Positions 20,457 to 21,521 of a DNA stretch of 21,521 bases are shown piece after piece (position 1 is the stretch's first letter; every line of letters begins with the position of its first letter). The translations under genes were made by a program, and so were the position numbers. Under the pieces are notes generated by a model, which saw nothing but the letters and a program-made list of their open reading frames with translations, did no database searches and was not told where the DNA came from. The stretch is from DASWRT01 sp036403035 (lineage in GTDB: Bacteria > Pseudomonadota > Alphaproteobacteria > ATCC43930 > CGMCC-115725): NCBI GenBank assembly GCA_036403035.1, contig DASWRT010000537.1, forward strand, positions 1 to 21,521. Reading direction: 5' to 3'.

Positions 20457-21521
20457 TACGGCTTCTCCATGGGCGTCGTGGCGCCGGCGAGACGGGGGCC
20501 GCCCTTCATCACCGCGGCGCTGATGCTGGTCGGCAGCGGCCGCGTACGCTCGAACTTGCCGAGCAGCGGCATGATGACCAGGAAGTGGATGAAGTAGTAT
20601 GCCGTCGCGACCTGCCCGAGGATCACGTAGAAGCCCTCGGGACGGTGCGCGCCGACATAGCCGAGCACCAGCGCGTCGACGACGAGCAGCCAGTAGAGCT
20701 GCTTGTAGACCGGGCGGAACACCGCGCTGCGGACCCGCGACGTGTCGAGCCACGGCAGGACGAACAGCACGGCGATCGAGCCGAACATGCAGATGACGCC
20801 CATCAGCTTGTTCGGGATCGAACGCAGGATCGCGTAGAACGGCAGGAAGTACCATTCCGGCACGATCTCCGGCGGCGTCACCAGCGGGTTCGCCGGGATG
20901 TAGTTCGCCGGATCGCCGAGCGCGCCCGGCAGGTAGAAGACGAAGAGCCCGTAGAACAGCAGGAAGACGAACAGGCCGAAGATGTCCTTGACCGTGTAGT
21001 ACGGATGGAAGGGGATGCTGTCCTGCGGCCCCTTGCGATCGATGCCGAGCGGGTTGTTCGAGCCGTGCTGGTGCAGCGCGACGAGGTGGAGCATCACCGC
21101 GCCGACGATTACGAACGGCAGCAGGTAATGCAGCGAGAAGAACCGGTTCAGCGTCGGATTATCGATCGAGAACCCACCCCACAGCCACGTCACGATCGTG
21201 TTGCCGACGACCGGGATCGCCGAGAACAGGTTGGTGATGACGGTCGCGCCCCAGAAGCTCATCTGCCCCCACGGGAGCACGTAGCCCATGAACGCGGTCG
21301 CCATCATCAGCAGCAGGATCACGACGCCGATCATCCACAGCAGCTCGCGCGGCTCCTTGTACGAGCCGTAATAGAGGCCTCGGAAGATGTGGATGTACGT
21401 GACGATGAAGAACATCGACGCGCCGTTCTGGTGGACGTACCGGAGCAGCCACCCGTAATTCACGTCGCGCATGATGCGCTCGACGGAATTGAAGGCGTAG
21501 TCGATGTGCGGCGTGTACTGC
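20456..21521 (-). CDS. petB: Cytochrome b of the bc1 complex (N-terminus outside window)
   Basis: 354 residues of cytochrome b run in from the window end; the frame is open to base 21520 and reads YTPHIDYAFNSVERIMRDVNYGW, so the true start lies beyond the right edge. An ATG at 21472 is internal and not the start. Heme-ligand histidines are visible in RYVHQNGASM and YIHIFRGLYYG (helix B) and in FSLHYLLPF and MLHLVALHQHGSNNP (helix D). PEWYFLPFYAILR holds the quinol-oxidation PEWY motif. It oxidises ubiquinol and shuttles electrons across the membrane. The Rieske gene (petA) is expected just upstream, outside the window. The last gene of this operon in view is petC. Confidence 0.98.
   Translation of the reverse strand, partial: QYTPHIDYAFNSVERIMRDVNYGWLLRYVHQNGASMFFIVTYIHIFRGLYYGSYKEPRELLWMIGVVILLLMMATAFMGYVLPWGQMSFWGATVITNLFSAIPVVGNTIVTWLWGGFSIDNPTLNRFFSLHYLLPFVIVGAVMLHLVALHQHGSNNPLGIDRKGPQDSIPFHPYYTVKDIFGLFVFLLFYGLFVFYLPGALGDPANYIPANPLVTPPEIVPEWYFLPFYAILRSIPNKLMGVICMFGSIAVLFVLPWLDTSRVRSAVFRPVYKQLYWLLVVDALVLGYVGAHRPEGFYVILGQVATAYYFIHFLVIMPLLGKFERTRPLPTSISAAVMKGGPRLAGATTPMEKP

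Overview
This is a roughly 21.5 kb stretch of very GC-rich chromosome with dense genes and strongly GC-biased third codon positions. Gene content points to an alphaproteobacterium, most plausibly a Rhodospirillales-like lineage. The evidence is the mreB-mreC-mreD-mrdA-mrdB order, adjacent petB and petC with a classical c1 heme protein, alphaproteobacterial-type MtnA and MtnP, and a full TTAA-N7-TTAA site of the CtrA type. The taxonomic call is an inference. I see no rRNA, tRNA, CRISPR array, phage module or intact transposon.

Layout, left to right. (1) 1-7002 is an accessory region of small envelope or secreted proteins. It holds an exported protein of unknown function, two small lipoproteins, a PEP-CTERM-type secreted metalloprotease followed by a MauE-like membrane protein, a GTG-initiated SPOR-like protein preceded by an overlapping small ORF, a second single-pass protein with a Pro/Ala-rich tail, a single-domain PAS protein that resembles LOV domains but lacks the photoactive cysteine, and two small hypothetical proteins. 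(2) 7027-12654 (minus) is the rod-shape operon mreB-mreC-mreD-mrdA-mrdB, with overlapping or nearly touching stop/start codons from mreC onward. (3) 12655-13289 is a 635-base, mostly non-coding interval with a CtrA-like site and one doubtful small ORF. (4) 13290-18785 holds a dienelactone-hydrolase-family enzyme and two halves of methylthioadenosine (MTA) salvage. mtnA overlaps a downstream glyoxalase-like gene. mtnP is followed by an endonuclease/exonuclease/phosphatase-family gene. Between these halves lie a DsbA-like/HCCA-isomerase-type gene and a 103-base MITE-like perfect-ended inverted repeat. (5) 18881-21521 (minus) has a dimeric alpha/beta-barrel protein, petC (cytochrome c1) and petB (cytochrome b, cut by the window end).

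How the genes work together. The mre/mrd operon builds the elongasome: MreB filaments, the MreC/MreD scaffold, and the PBP2 transpeptidase with the RodA glycosyltransferase. MtnP splits MTA to adenine and methylthioribose-1-phosphate, which MtnA isomerises to methylthioribulose-1-phosphate; no later step of the pathway is recognisable here. PetB and PetC are two subunits of the bc1 complex. In the left third the PEP-CTERM protease is the most distinctive item. It sits next to an unusually AT-rich upstream region that contains a GG-N10-GC (sigma-54-like) candidate promoter.

Most long ORFs antisense to these genes are frame shadows typical of high-GC DNA and are left out. No clear new multi-gene system is visible. 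The best leads are the MITE-like element, the Cys-less LOV-like PAS protein, the PEP-CTERM protease with its candidate promoter, and the overlap of mtnA with the glyoxalase-like gene.
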